This document shows positions 25,436 to 33,201 of a stretch of DNA of 64,000 nucleotides, piece after piece. The stretch's first letter is position 1. Every line of letters starts with the position of its first letter. This DNA is from Amphibiibacter pelophylacis. Its GTDB lineage: Bacteria > Pseudomonadota > Gammaproteobacteria > Burkholderiales > Burkholderiaceae_C. The notes under the pieces are model-generated. The model did not search any database. It was not told where the DNA came from and saw nothing but the letters and a program-made list of their open reading frames with translations. The position numbers and the translations under genes were made by a program. The stretch lies in NCBI RefSeq assembly GCF_037688875.1, contig NZ_JAWDIE010000006.1, positions 1 through 64,000 of the forward strand, given 5' to 3'.

Positions 25436-26601
25436 GCGCTGTGCTGCTGCGGCCACAGGCGGCGGCGATACCACTGGTGAAAGTGTTCCATGCCGCGCTC
25501 CATGGGCTGCTGGTAAGGCCCGGCCTCGTCGTCGCCCCGCTCGAAGAGCGCCTGCCGCCCGGCGTCCATGCGCTCGGCGATTTCGTCGTCCTCGATGCAG
25601 GTTTCCATGTAAGCGGCCTGCTGCGCTTCGACAAATTCGCGCTCGAAGGCGGCAATTTCTTCCGGGTAGAAGAAGGCCACGGTGTTGAGCGTTTCGCGCG
25701 GGCCGATCGGGTGCAGGGTCGAAACCACCAGCGTGCCCGGATACCACTCCAGCATGATGTGCGGGTAATAGGTCAGCCAGACCGCGCCAATGTCCGGCAG
25801 GCCGGGCGCGGGCTGCGGGCCCAGCAGCGGCAGGCCGGCTGATTGCGCCGCCAGCACCTGGTCGTGCCAGCGCGTGTAAACCGCGCTGCCCGGCTGAACC
25901 AGCGATCTGTGCAGGCCCACGGTCTGAAGACTGGCGTTGGGAAGGAGCTGCCAGGCCAGATCGTCGCAGGTGACGAAATGGCCCAGCCCCGGGTGGAAGG
26001 GGCCGACGTGGTAATCCTCGAGGTACACCTCGATGAAGGTCTTCCAGTTGTACGGGCAGCGGTGCTGCTCGACGCGGTCCAGCACATAGCCGTCGAACGA
26101 GAAGGCCGGGTGCTGCAGCAGCGGCCCCAGGTCGCCGCGCACATCGCAGCCATTGCGCTCGAACAGCAGGCCGCCGATGTTATCCAGCGGGTAACGCTGC
26201 AGGTTCAGGCAGGGTTGGGTGTCGAAGTGCGGCGCGGCCAGCAGCTGCCCCTGGGCGGAATACGTCCAGCGGTGCAGCGGGCAGACGATGCGCGGCTCAG
26301 ATGGGCCACTGCCCAGATCGCCCGCGCCCTTGAGCATCACCGCCTGGCGGTGACGGCAGACGTTGGAGACCAGCTCGATCCCGTCTGGCGTGTGGATCAG
26401 GGCGCGGCCCTCGCCCTCGTGGGCCAGCGTCTGGTAGCGCCCCGGCTGGGGCACCTGCAGCGCGTGGCCCACGTAGCGCGGGCCGGAATCGAAGAGCAGC
26501 GCCTTTTCGCGCTCGAACAGCGCCGCGTCAAAGTAGCTGGATACTGGTAACTGAGAGCGCGTGCGCTCCAGAGCTTGCAGCGTGGTGCTGAGGTCCGACA
26601 T
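25432..26601 (-). CDS. Rieske-type aromatic ring-hydroxylating oxygenase, alpha subunit-like
   Basis: A 389-residue oxygenase. The Rieske [2Fe-2S] motif is C82-R-H84 and C107-P-L-H110 (SNVCRHRQAV, VCPLHRWTY). The catalytic domain contains the iron-binding segment EVYLEDYHVGPFHPGLGHF with the bridging Asp and two His ligands, and a further acidic ligand is expected near the C-terminus. ATG at 26601 follows AAGGGG. No ferredoxin, reductase or beta subunit gene is adjacent, so electrons must come from elsewhere. Its substrate is unknown; it overlaps the EamA transporter by 4 bp. Homologues include choline/carnitine-type and aromatic Rieske enzymes. Confidence 0.88.
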   Translation of the reverse strand: MSDLSTTLQALERTRSQLPVSSYFDAALFEREKALLFDSGPRYVGHALQVPQPGRYQTLAHEGEGRALIHTPDGIELVSNVCRHRQAVMLKGAGDLGSGPSEPRIVCPLHRWTYSAQGQLLAAPHFDTQPCLNLQRYPLDNIGGLLFERNGCDVRGDLGPLLQHPAFSFDGYVLDRVEQHRCPYNWKTFIEVYLEDYHVGPFHPGLGHFVTCDDLAWQLLPNASLQTVGLHRSLVQPGSAVYTRWHDQVLAAQSAGLPLLGPQPAPGLPDIGAVWLTYYPHIMLEWYPGTLVVSTLHPIGPRETLNTVAFFYPEEIAAFEREFVEAQQAAYMETCIEDDEIAERMDAGRQALFERGDDEAGPYQQPMERGMEHFHQWYRRRLWPQQHSA

Positions 26602-26635
26602 GATGCCCCTTGGGATCAAAAGTGCCAGTCAACCC

Positions 26636-26662
26636 TTCCGCCCGGTGGCCCCGCGGGCGGAA
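26636..26662. repeat. Inverted repeat upstream of the Rieske gene
   Basis: TTCCGCCCG (26636-26644) and CGGGCGGAA (26654-26662) are perfect 9-bp arms around a 9-base loop, 35 bp before the oxygenase start. It may be an operator or part of a terminator of pyrD; no T run follows on the minus strand. The remainder of 26602-26779 contains no gene I can support. Confidence 0.6.
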
Positions 26663-26779
26663 TTTCATGGTGAACAAAAGAAGCGGGATTGTCTCAAAAA
26701 CGGTCGCCTGGGGCCAGATTTCCGCGCAAAACCTGCGCAAAACAGGCCAGAAGTCCCCTGAAGGCCTGCCGGGTGTGGT

Positions 26780-27850
26780 CTATCGGCCCACTTTGGTTTT
26801 GGGGGCAGCCGCATCGCGCAGCGCGCGGGCGCATTCGCCGACCAGATCCGGCCCTTTGTAGATCAGGCCGGTGTAAATCTGCACGGCGCTGGCGCCCGCG
26901 TGCAGCTTGTCGACGGCGTCCTGCGCGCTGCTGATGCCGCCCACGCCGATCAGCGGCAGTCCGGGCAGACGCTGGCGCAGGCGGGCCAGCACGCGCAGGC
27001 TGGCGGCGCGCACGGGCGGGCCGGACAGGCCGCCGGCCTCGTTGCCGTGCGGCAGGTGGCTGACCGCATCGCGCGCCAGCGTGGTGTTGGTGGCGATGAT
27101 GCCGTCCACGCCGCTGGCGCGGACGGTCTCGGCCAGCACATCGACGGCCGCGTCGTCCAGGTCGGGCGCAATCTTGACAAACAGCGGTTTGCGCGCGCCG
27201 TGCTCCAGCGCCAGGCGGTCGCGCTCGGCCATGAGCTGGCCCAGCAGGTCAGCCAGCGCCTGGCCTTCCTGCAGGCTGCGCAGGTTCTGCGTGTTGGGGC
27301 TGGAGATGTTCACCGTGACGTAATCGGCCAGCGCGTACACGCCGCGCAGCCCGGCCAGATAGTCGCTCGCGGCGTTCTCGATGGGCGTGGCGGCGTTCTT
27401 GCCAATGTTCAGGCCCACCACGGCACGGCCGCCGCCGCTGCGCAGCTCGCGGCTGGTTGCCACGTTGCGCACGAAGGCCTGCAGACCGGCATTGTTGAAG
27501 CCCATGCGGTTGATGATGGCCTGTGCGCCTTCCAGCCGGAAAATGCGCGGTCTGGCGTTGCCCGGCTGCGCCAGCGGCGTCACCGTGCCGACTTCGACAA
27601 AGCCAAAGCCCATGGCGGCGAAGGCGTCGATGCAGCGGCCGTTCTTGTCCAGCCCGGCGGCCAGGCCCACGCGGTTGGGCAGGCGCAGCCCGGCGATCTC
27701 GACCGGATCGCTGACGCGTTCGCGCGCAAAGGTGCAGCGCAGCGGCGTGTGCTGCAGGCGCGCCAGCGTATCCAGCGCCAGGTCATGGGCGCGCTCGGCA
27801 TCCATCGCAAAGAGGGCTTTGCGGGCCAGCGAAAAAGGCAGGGCGAACAT
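26780..27850 (-). CDS. pyrD: Dihydroorotate dehydrogenase (quinone), class 2
   Basis: Membrane-associated flavoenzyme that oxidises dihydroorotate to orotate and passes electrons to quinone, in pyrimidine synthesis. The 356-residue length and N-terminal helices (MFALPFSLARKALFAMDAERAHDLAL) that bind the membrane mark class 2. Motifs seen are GLAAGLDKNGRCIDAFAAMGFGFVEVGTVTP, NRMGFNN, NISSPNTQNLR with the catalytic Ser region, KIAPDL, and GVGGISSAQDA for FMN phosphate. The ATG at 27850 is the family start. Divergent from an RpiR-type regulator across about 106 bp. Confidence 0.97.
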   Translation of the reverse strand: MFALPFSLARKALFAMDAERAHDLALDTLARLQHTPLRCTFARERVSDPVEIAGLRLPNRVGLAAGLDKNGRCIDAFAAMGFGFVEVGTVTPLAQPGNARPRIFRLEGAQAIINRMGFNNAGLQAFVRNVATSRELRSGGGRAVVGLNIGKNAATPIENAASDYLAGLRGVYALADYVTVNISSPNTQNLRSLQEGQALADLLGQLMAERDRLALEHGARKPLFVKIAPDLDDAAVDVLAETVRASGVDGIIATNTTLARDAVSHLPHGNEAGGLSGPPVRAASLRVLARLRQRLPGLPLIGVGGISSAQDAVDKLHAGASAVQIYTGLIYKGPDLVGECARALRDAAAPKTKVGR

Positions 27851-27956
27851 GGCTGAAACTTGAATCCGAAAACAGTGAGGGAAGGGCCCGTATTGGACCA
27901 CAGCGCCTGTGCCCCTGCGGTCCCGCTGGCCCGGCGGCTGGCGCACAATAGGGGCC

Positions 27957-28862
27957 ATGAGTGACAGCCCCCTCCTTGATAGCCCTGCGCCGCCCGCCAG
28001 CGTGGATGAGCTGGTCCAGCGCATCGCGCAGGATTACGACGGCCTGAGCCGCCAGCTCAAGGTCATCGCCCGCTACATCGAGCAGCACCGCGACCACGTC
28101 GGCCTGGACGGCATCCAGACGGTGGCCCAGCAGTGCGAGGTCCAGCCCTCGGCGGTGGTTCGTTTTGCCAAGCACTTTGGCTTTTCCGGTTTTTCGGCGA
28201 TGCAGGCCGTGCTGCGCGCCGGGCTGACGCAGCAGATTGCGCCGTCGCGCAGCTACCAGGCGCGCATCCGGGGCCTGATCGACGAAGGCAGCACGCGCCT
28301 GTCCGCCCCCGACATCGCCCGCGAATTTCTGGGCGGCAGCGTGGCGGGCATGCAGGCGCTGCAGCAGCAGCTGGACGAAGCGGCGTTTGCGCAGGCGGTC
28401 GATCTGCTGGCGGACAGCGATGCGCTGTGGATCGTGGCCTCGCGCCGCTCGTTTCCGGTGGCGGTCTACCTGGATTACGCGCTGCAGCACACCGACAAGC
28501 GCGTGGGGCTTTTTTCGGCGCTGGGCAGTATGCACGAGGGCCAGGTGCGCTCGGTGCGCACGGGCGACGTGCTGGTCGCGGTGTCTTTTGCCCCTTACGC
28601 CGAAGAGACGCTGGCTGTGGTCGACCAAGCGGTGGAGCGGGGCGCCCGCGTCATCGCCCTGACCGATAGCCGCATGTGCCCGCTGGCGCGCCGCGCCGAG
28701 GTGGTGCTGGCCGTGCAGGACAACGTCACGCTGGGCTTTCGCGCCCTGACCAGCACCATGGGCCTGGCGCAGAGCCTGTTCATCGCCCTGGCCTACCGGC
28801 TGGAGCTGCCCTACCGCAGCACGACGCGCACGCCGGGCGGTTCTGACGCGCCGGGGGCCTGA
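27957..28862 (+). CDS. MurR/RpiR-family transcriptional regulator
   Basis: A 301-residue regulator with an N-terminal helix-turn-helix (VAQQCEVQPSAVVRFAKHFGFSGFSAMQAVL, about residues 55-90) and a C-terminal SIS sugar-phosphate-binding domain (about 130-275; ALWIVASRRSFPVAVYLDYAL, VLVAVSFAPYAEETLAVVDQA, VIALTDSRMCPLARRAEVVLAV). RpiR-type proteins sense phosphosugars or related ligands and control sugar or cell-wall metabolism genes. ATG at 27957 gives the expected N-terminus. It is divergent from pyrD and followed by lplT after about 70 bp; its target is not clear from position. Confidence 0.93.
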   Translation: MSDSPLLDSPAPPASVDELVQRIAQDYDGLSRQLKVIARYIEQHRDHVGLDGIQTVAQQCEVQPSAVVRFAKHFGFSGFSAMQAVLRAGLTQQIAPSRSYQARIRGLIDEGSTRLSAPDIAREFLGGSVAGMQALQQQLDEAAFAQAVDLLADSDALWIVASRRSFPVAVYLDYALQHTDKRVGLFSALGSMHEGQVRSVRTGDVLVAVSFAPYAEETLAVVDQAVERGARVIALTDSRMCPLARRAEVVLAVQDNVTLGFRALTSTMGLAQSLFIALAYRLELPYRSTTRTPGGSDAPGA

Positions 28863-28935
28863 AGATGGGCGGTTTGTGCTCTTTTGTGCCGTATCCTTGC
28901 GGTTTTGATGTCTGGAACAGATCGGCGCCCCGGCG

Positions 28936-30210
28936 ATGAAAAAAGGCTTTTACACCATCATGACGGCGCAGTTTTTCAGCTCCCTGGCTGATAACGCGCT
29001 GCTCCTGGTGGCCATCGCGCTGCTGCGGCAGTCGCATGCGCCGTCCTGGCATGTGCCCGCGCTGGTGCCCATGTTTGCCCTGTTTTATGTGCTGCTGGCG
29101 CCGGTGGTCGGGGCCTTTGCTGACGCCATGCCCAAGGGCCGCGTCATGTTCATCGCCAACAGCATCAAGGTGCTGGGCTGCCTGATGATGCTGGGCGGCC
29201 ATCACCCGCTGCTGTCTTACGCGGTGGTGGGCCTGGGGGCGGCGGCCTATTCCCCGGCCAAATACGGCATCCTGACCGAGCTGCTGCCGCCCTCGCAGCT
29301 GGTGCGCGCCAATGGCTGGATCGAGGGCCTGACCATTGCCAGCATCGTGCTGGGCGTGCTGCTGGGCGGACAGATGATCAGCCCGGCGGTGATGCACCCG
29401 CTGGATCAGGCCTTTGTCCGGATCGGCGTCGATTTTGCGCTGCCGGTGCAGGCGTCCATCGTGGTCATGGGCGTGCTGTATGTGATTGCGGCCGGCTTCA
29501 ACCTGGGGATTCCGCGCACCGAGGTGCCCATGATTCCGCTGCGTGGCTCGGTCTGGGTGCTGATCACCGATTTCATGCGCTGCAACGCCTGGCTGTGGCG
29601 CGACAAGCTGGGCCAGATCACGCTGGGCACGACCACGCTGTTCTGGGGCGTGTCGGGCAATCTGCGCGTGATTGTGTTCGCCTGGGCCGCCGTGGCACTG
29701 GGCTACACCACGACGCAGGCGTCCAGCCTGGTCGGCGTGGTCGCCATTGGCACCGCCGTGGGCGCGGTGGCGGCGTCCATGCTCGTGCGCCTGCCCGCGG
29801 CGCCCAAGGTGATCCCGCTGGGCGCGGCCATGGGCATTTTCCTGATGGGCATGGTGTTCATCGACAGCGTCTGGATGGCCATCCCCTTCCTGCTCATCAT
29901 GGGCGCGATCGGCGGTTTTATGGTTGTGCCCATGAACGCGCTGCTGCAGCACCGGGGCCACAACCTGATGGGCGCCGGGCGCTCGATTGCGGTGCAGAAC
30001 TTCAACGAACAGGCGTGCATCCTGATGCTGGGCGGCCTTTATGCGCTGCTGGAGCGCGCGGGCGTGTCGGCCTACACCATCATCGTGCTGCTGGGCGCCA
30101 CCGTGACCCTGGTGATGGCCGCGCTGGGCTACTGGCACCACAGCAACCTGCGCCGCACGCCGGGGCGCGTGCAGCGGCTGCTGCGGATTGCGGAGGGTGG
30201 GGGGCATTGA
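28936..30210 (+). CDS. lplT: Lysophospholipid transporter LplT
   Basis: A 424-residue MFS protein with twelve spans that flips lysophospholipids across the inner membrane for re-acylation. The N-terminus MKKGFYTIMTAQFFSSLADNALLLVAIALL, then GAFADAMPKGRVMFIANSIK and AAAYSPAKYGILTELLPPSQLVRANGWIEGLTI are characteristic of LplT. In gammaproteobacteria lplT is fused functionally to aas; no acyltransferase gene is adjacent here. It ends 36 bp before the convergent mobA stop. Confidence 0.93.
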   Translation: MKKGFYTIMTAQFFSSLADNALLLVAIALLRQSHAPSWHVPALVPMFALFYVLLAPVVGAFADAMPKGRVMFIANSIKVLGCLMMLGGHHPLLSYAVVGLGAAAYSPAKYGILTELLPPSQLVRANGWIEGLTIASIVLGVLLGGQMISPAVMHPLDQAFVRIGVDFALPVQASIVVMGVLYVIAAGFNLGIPRTEVPMIPLRGSVWVLITDFMRCNAWLWRDKLGQITLGTTTLFWGVSGNLRVIVFAWAAVALGYTTTQASSLVGVVAIGTAVGAVAASMLVRLPAAPKVIPLGAAMGIFLMGMVFIDSVWMAIPFLLIMGAIGGFMVVPMNALLQHRGHNLMGAGRSIAVQNFNEQACILMLGGLYALLERAGVSAYTIIVLLGATVTLVMAALGYWHHSNLRRTPGRVQRLLRIAEGGGH

Positions 30211-30246
30211 GCCCTGCTGCCCTGACCTGCTGATCCACTGACAGGG

Positions 30247-30897
30247 TCAACCCCTTTGGCCTGAATTTTCCAGATCCCCCGGCGTGTTGCAGTTGACGAA
30301 ATCGGTCGCGCTGCCGTCTGCCATATTCACAGCCACGCCGCCCAGGGCGTGCAGCAGCCGCACCACGCCGCCGCGGCCGCCTTCCAGCGCCTCACGTACA
30401 GCTTGGGCACAGCCCAGCGGCCACAGCGCGCAGGCGGGGTGATCGCGACCCTGGTGGCGCACCCAGCGCGGCTGGGTGGCGTCTGCGCCAGGGGGGGCCA
30501 GCAGCGCCGCCAGCAGGCCGGGCGGGAACTGCGGCACGTCGCAGGGCAGGGTCCACAGCCAGGCGCGGGATTCAGTCGTGCCCGGCGAAGTGATCTGGCC
30601 CAGGTGATGCAGCCCGGCCTCGACGCCCGCCAGCGGGCCGGGCCAGCCGGGGCGCAGGTCGGGCAGGATGGTGGTGCAGCGGCGGGCGTAATCCCCTTCG
30701 TTTCGATTGGCCGAAATGGCCAGCGCCTGCACGGGCCGCGTCTGCGCCCCGACGCCATCCAGCACGGCATCGACCAGCGCCCGACCCTTCCAGGGCTGCA
30801 GGCCCTTGTCCACGCCGCCCATGCGCCGCCCCTGGCCGCCCGCCAGAATCAGCGCCAGGACGGTGTCGCTGCAGGGGTCTTCTGAAAGCGCTGTCAC
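30247..30897 (-). CDS. mobA: Molybdenum cofactor guanylyltransferase
   Basis: Attaches GMP to molybdopterin, making the MGD form of the cofactor for DMSO-reductase-family enzymes. The nucleotide-binding start LALILAGGQGRRMGGVDKGLQPWKGRAL and the metal-binding PCDVPQFP are the MobA signature; NCNTPGDL closes the protein. The GTG at 30897 overlaps the upstream gene stop by 4 bp (GTGA) and gives 216 residues; an alternative GTG at 30918 adds seven residues. Second of two cofactor-sulfur genes with the MoeB-like gene. Confidence 0.92.
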   Translation of the reverse strand: MTALSEDPCSDTVLALILAGGQGRRMGGVDKGLQPWKGRALVDAVLDGVGAQTRPVQALAISANRNEGDYARRCTTILPDLRPGWPGPLAGVEAGLHHLGQITSPGTTESRAWLWTLPCDVPQFPPGLLAALLAPPGADATQPRWVRHQGRDHPACALWPLGCAQAVREALEGGRGGVVRLLHALGGVAVNMADGSATDFVNCNTPGDLENSGQRG

Positions 30898-31724
30898 GGC
30901 AAGGAGCGGCCACCGCACACCGGGCAGTGCGGGTCGGCGGGCACGTCCATGCGCTGGTGCGACAGGCTGCGCGCGTCAAACAGGTGCAGCGCCCCGGCGG
31001 CCGGGCAGGGCCAGCCCAGAAGAATCTGCAGCGCGGCCAGCGCCTGCAGGCTGCCCACCCAGCCCACCAGCGGCGCCAGCACGCCATAGGTGGCGCAGCG
31101 CTGTTCGATATAGGCCTGTCCGGGCGGGAAGACGCAGGCATAGCAGGGGGCGCCAGACTGGGCCGGGTCACGGATGAACATCTGCCCGTCCAGCCCCAGC
31201 GCGGCGCCGGCCACCAGCGCCACGCCGTGGCGCACGGCAGCGGCATTGAGCGCCTGGCGGGTCGCCATGTTGTCGCTGGCGTCGATCAGCAGGGTGATGG
31301 GCGGCCAGGCGTCCGGGCCGTCTGCACGGGCCTCAGGCGTCAGCAGCGCATCCAGCGCCGCCGCATCCACACGCTGCGCCAGCGGGCGCACACGCACATG
31401 CGGGTTGAGCGCCGCCAGCGTCTGCACCGCCGATTCAACCTTGGCCTGGCCCACGCTGGCCTCGGTGTGCAGGATCTGGCGCTGCAGGTTGGTCAGATCG
31501 ACGGTGTCGTCATCCGCCAGGCTGATGTGGCCCACGCCACTGGCGGCCAGATAAAGCGCCACCGGCGAGCCCAACCCCCCCGCACCGACGATGAGCACGT
31601 GGCTGGCGGCCAGGCGCTCCTGGCCTTCGACGCCGACCTCATCGAGCAGGATGTGGCGCGCGTAGCGCTGCAGCTGGGCGTCGTCGAGGCCGTCCACGGA
31701 ATCAGTGCTTGACTTTGAGGGCAT
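30894..31724 (-). CDS. moeB: ThiF/MoeB/HesA-family adenylyltransferase
   Basis: An E1-like enzyme of 276 residues that adenylates the C-terminal glycine of a small sulfur-carrier protein such as MoaD or ThiS. Shown by RYARHILLDEVGVEGQERL, the nucleotide loop VLIVGAGGLGSPVALYLAASGVG, DDDTVDLTNLQRQILH, the IDASDN motif, and two zinc-binding Cys pairs (CYACVFPP and CPVCGG). MoeB is favoured by the neighbouring mobA, but ThiF function cannot be excluded. The start overlaps the preceding dehydrogenase by 23 bp. Confidence 0.88.
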   Translation of the reverse strand: MPSKSSTDSVDGLDDAQLQRYARHILLDEVGVEGQERLAASHVLIVGAGGLGSPVALYLAASGVGHISLADDDTVDLTNLQRQILHTEASVGQAKVESAVQTLAALNPHVRVRPLAQRVDAAALDALLTPEARADGPDAWPPITLLIDASDNMATRQALNAAAVRHGVALVAGAALGLDGQMFIRDPAQSGAPCYACVFPPGQAYIEQRCATYGVLAPLVGWVGSLQALAALQILLGWPCPAAGALHLFDARSLSHQRMDVPADPHCPVCGGRSLP

Positions 31725-32709
31725 CGGGGTTAACGACGCCCGTGGGCTGGCCTTTGAGGAAGTTCAGGATGTTGTCGAAAGCGTGGCTGAAATAGCTGTT
31801 GTAGTTGTCCAGCTCGACATAGCCGATGTGCGGCGAGCAGATGGCGTTTTCCAGGCGCATGAGCGGGTGGCCCTGCAGGATGGGTTCGGATTCGAAGACA
31901 TCCACCGCCGCCATGCCCGGCCGCCCCCGGTTCAGGGCGCCGACCAGGGCGTTTTCGGCGACCAGTTCGGCGCGCGAGGTGTTGACGAAGAGCGCCGTGG
32001 GCTTCATCAGCGCCAGATCGTCGGCGGTCACCAGGTGGCGTGTGGTGTCGGACAGGCGCAGGTGGACGCTAAGCACGTCGCTGGCCTCAAAGAGTTCGGC
32101 GCGCGAGGCGAAGGTGTCGTAGCCGTCCGCGCGGGCGCGCTCCAGCGATTCGCTGCTGGACCAGATTTTCACCTGCATGCCAAACGCGCGACCATAGCCC
32201 GCGACGATCTGGCCGATCTTGCCGTAGCCCCAGATGCCCAGCAGCTTGCCGTGCAGGTTGGTGCCCAGGCTGAAATTGGCCGGCATGGACGCTGAGCGCA
32301 GCCCCGACTGCTGCCAGGCGCCGTGCTTGAGGTTGCCCACGTACTGCGGAATGCGCCGCATGGCCGACAGGATCAGTCCCCAGGTGAGCTCGGCCGGGGC
32401 GCGCGGCGAGCCCGGCCCCTCGGTGACGACGATGCCCTGGCGGGTGCAGGCCTCCAGATCGATGTGGCCGGAGACGCGCCCCGTCTGCGCGATCATGCGC
32501 AGGCGCGGCAGCTTGGACAGCAGCGCCGCATTGAAATGCGTGCGCTCGCGGATGGGCACCAGAATCTCGGCGTCGCGCAGCCGCACGGCCAGCTGCCCCG
32601 TGCCCTTGACGTTGTTGGTGAAGATTTTGTAAGGCAGGCCGTCGAGTTTCTGGATGCAATCCAGCTTGCGCACGGCGTCCTGGAAGTCGTCCAGAATGAT
32701 GATGTTCAC
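31702..32709 (-). CDS. D-2-hydroxyacid dehydrogenase family protein
   Basis: A 335-residue NAD(P)-dependent dehydrogenase of the D-isomer 2-hydroxyacid class. NAD-binding GxGxxG appears as GIWGYGKIGQIVAGYGRAFGM, with catalytic residues in LVNTSRAELV (Arg), EPIL region Glu, and SPHIGYVE (His). The substrate is unknown. A GTG at 32709 begins VNIIILDDFQDAVRKL, which matches the common N-terminus of the family; longer ATG starts include non-homologous residues. Divergent from the yjcH-actP acetate operon across 183 bp. Confidence 0.9.
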   Translation of the reverse strand: MNIIILDDFQDAVRKLDCIQKLDGLPYKIFTNNVKGTGQLAVRLRDAEILVPIRERTHFNAALLSKLPRLRMIAQTGRVSGHIDLEACTRQGIVVTEGPGSPRAPAELTWGLILSAMRRIPQYVGNLKHGAWQQSGLRSASMPANFSLGTNLHGKLLGIWGYGKIGQIVAGYGRAFGMQVKIWSSSESLERARADGYDTFASRAELFEASDVLSVHLRLSDTTRHLVTADDLALMKPTALFVNTSRAELVAENALVGALNRGRPGMAAVDVFESEPILQGHPLMRLENAICSPHIGYVELDNYNSYFSHAFDNILNFLKGQPTGVVNPDALKVKH

Positions 32710-32892
32710 AGGCTTTTGTCCGCTGGCCCCGCAGGGCGTTGTCCCTTTGATCCAGTTTATCACCCGCCAAAGTGCGTGGGCTTTGCCAGGGCAAACCCCC
32801 CCCCGCGCTGTCAGAGACCAGCAAGACCCGCTCACTAACCTTGCTCCCGACACAGCGGTAAGGTGCCGCTGGTTTTTTTCGGGGAGTCATCG

Positions 32893-33201
32893 ATGAAAGA
32901 CGAACTCGGCGACCGCATCCGGGCCAATCCTAAATACCAGGAACTGGTCTCGAAGCGCAACGCCTACAGCTGGGCCATGACCATCGCCATGATGGTGGTG
33001 TATTACGGCTTTATTGGGCTTATTGCCTTTGATAAATCAATGCTGGCCAAAAAACTGGGCGCCGGCGTTTCGTCGGTGGGTATCCCGGTGGGGCTGGGCG
33101 TGATCGCCTTCACGGTGATCATCACGATCATCTACATCCGTCGCGCCAATGGCGAATTCGACACCCTGAAAAAACAGGTCATCAAAGAGGCGGGCCAATG
33201 A
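32893..33201 (+). CDS. yjcH: DUF485 inner-membrane protein (YjcH type)
   Basis: A 102-residue protein with two hydrophobic spans (AMTIAMMVVYYGFIGLIAF and VGIPVGLGVIAFTVIITIIYI) and a C-terminal charged tail ending KKQVIKEAGQ. This is the small partner always found just before the acetate symporter actP. Its stop overlaps the actP start (ATGA). GGGGAG precedes the ATG at 32893. Confidence 0.95.
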   Translation: MKDELGDRIRANPKYQELVSKRNAYSWAMTIAMMVVYYGFIGLIAFDKSMLAKKLGAGVSSVGIPVGLGVIAFTVIITIIYIRRANGEFDTLKKQVIKEAGQ

